From positions 2,386,501-2,450,500 of the forward strand of contig NC_007645.1 of the NCBI RefSeq assembly GCF_000012985.1: a stretch of DNA of 64,000 nucleotides. Reading direction: 5' to 3'. Positions 63,731-64,000 of the stretch are shown in pieces (position 1 is the stretch's first letter; each line of letters opens with the position of its first letter). The position numbers and the translations under genes are program-made. The notes under the pieces are model-generated. The model saw only the letters and a list, made by a program, of their open reading frames with translations, searched no databases and was not told the DNA's origin. This stretch comes from Hahella chejuensis KCTC 2396. Lineage in GTDB: Bacteria; Pseudomonadota; Gammaproteobacteria; Pseudomonadales; Oleiphilaceae.

Positions 63731-64000
63731 ATGTGTGGAATCTTTGGTTGGATTGGCGCTCGGTTAAATGTGCAACACGCGAATCAAATGCTGGACCAGT
63801 TGGCGCATAGAGGGCCGGATGATCGTGGGGAATGGTTTTACCCCGAACATAAAGCCTGGCTTGGGCATCGTCGTCTCTCTATTTTAGATTTAAGCCGCGC
63901 AGGCAGGCAGCCCATGCTGAGTGAAAATGGGCGTTGGGCGCTGACCTTCAATGGAGAAATATATAATTTCAGACAAATAAGGCGTCAGTTGTTGGACATT
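63731..64000 (+). CDS. asnB: Second asparagine synthase-type protein (cut by right edge)
   Basis: An ATG at 63731 opens 90 codons reading MCGIFGWIGARLNVQHANQM, then HRGPDDRGEWFY, LGHRRLSILDLS, FNGEIYNFRQIRRQLL, the N-terminal glutaminase domain of an AsnB-type enzyme with Cys2 in place. The rest lies beyond the window. It is clearly different from the asnB at 51.6 kb, so the cluster has at least two such genes; they may act on different substrates. Confidence 0.92.
   Translation, partial: MCGIFGWIGARLNVQHANQMLDQLAHRGPDDRGEWFYPEHKAWLGHRRLSILDLSRAGRQPMLSENGRWALTFNGEIYNFRQIRRQLLDI

Overview
The window looks like chromosome of a marine gammaproteobacterium of the Oceanospirillales/Pseudomonadales type, possibly a Hahella relative. 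This rests on gene content and order (cspD-clpS-clpA-infA-bpt-aat-trxB, mnmA-hflD-purB, an MvaT-type H-NS protein, aguA-aguB, a PilZ protein) and not on any database search. Most of the sequence is moderately GC-rich. About 30.3-34.2 kb and much of 54-60 kb are visibly AT-richer.

Layout. (1) 1-5.7 kb is a divergent envelope/signalling module: a FecR-domain secreted protein (cut by the left edge) behind a TPR + beta-barrel outer-membrane protein of the Slam/DUF560 type, opposite a CHASE2 membrane adenylate cyclase. (2) 5.7-28.9 kb is core genome: acetyltransferase, roxA, purB, hflD, mnmA, Nudix, rluE, icd, cspD-like, clpS-clpA, infA, bpt, aat, trxB, moxR, aguB-aguA, a PilZ protein, a Lol exporter with only one permease gene, tal and dusA. 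The clpS, clpA, bpt and aat genes together form a complete bacterial N-degron pathway. (3) 28.9-38.5 kb is an accessory island abutting the 5' end of dusA, a known integration site. It holds an integrase remnant split by a defective IS5-family element, a phage antiterminator, an AT-rich block (DUF6161-like membrane protein, HNH protein, small membrane protein, and a convergent Shedu/DUF4263-type nuclease), a umuC 3' fragment partly duplicated on both sides of an EAL phosphodiesterase gene, a periplasmic binding protein with a chimeric tail, and a phage tail-fibre-like remnant. (4) 38.5-45.7 kb mixes small membrane proteins, a Cache-HAMP-PAS-GGDEF diguanylate cyclase, a DUF1993 protein, a stand-alone ClpP-like protease, a secreted DUF3103-like protein, a ComEA-like protein and MvaT. 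(5) 45.9-64 kb, running off the right edge, is one long rightward exopolysaccharide/O-antigen-like cluster: wzi, a large SLBB export protein, wzz, asnB, three methyltransferases, flippase, carbamoyltransferase, polymerase, three glycosyltransferases and a second asnB.

How the parts work together. The right-hand cluster encodes a Wzx/Wzy-type pathway. Its modifying genes (methyltransferases, NodU/TobZ-type carbamoyltransferase, two glutamine amidotransferases) suggest a methylated, carbamoylated and perhaps amidated glycan. Cyclic-nucleotide signalling recurs across the window (adenylate cyclase, PilZ, EAL, GGDEF). The strongest candidates for undescribed biology are the three-gene DUF6161-like/HNH/small-membrane-protein operon next to the Shedu-like nuclease in the dusA island, and the heavily decorated polysaccharide cluster.
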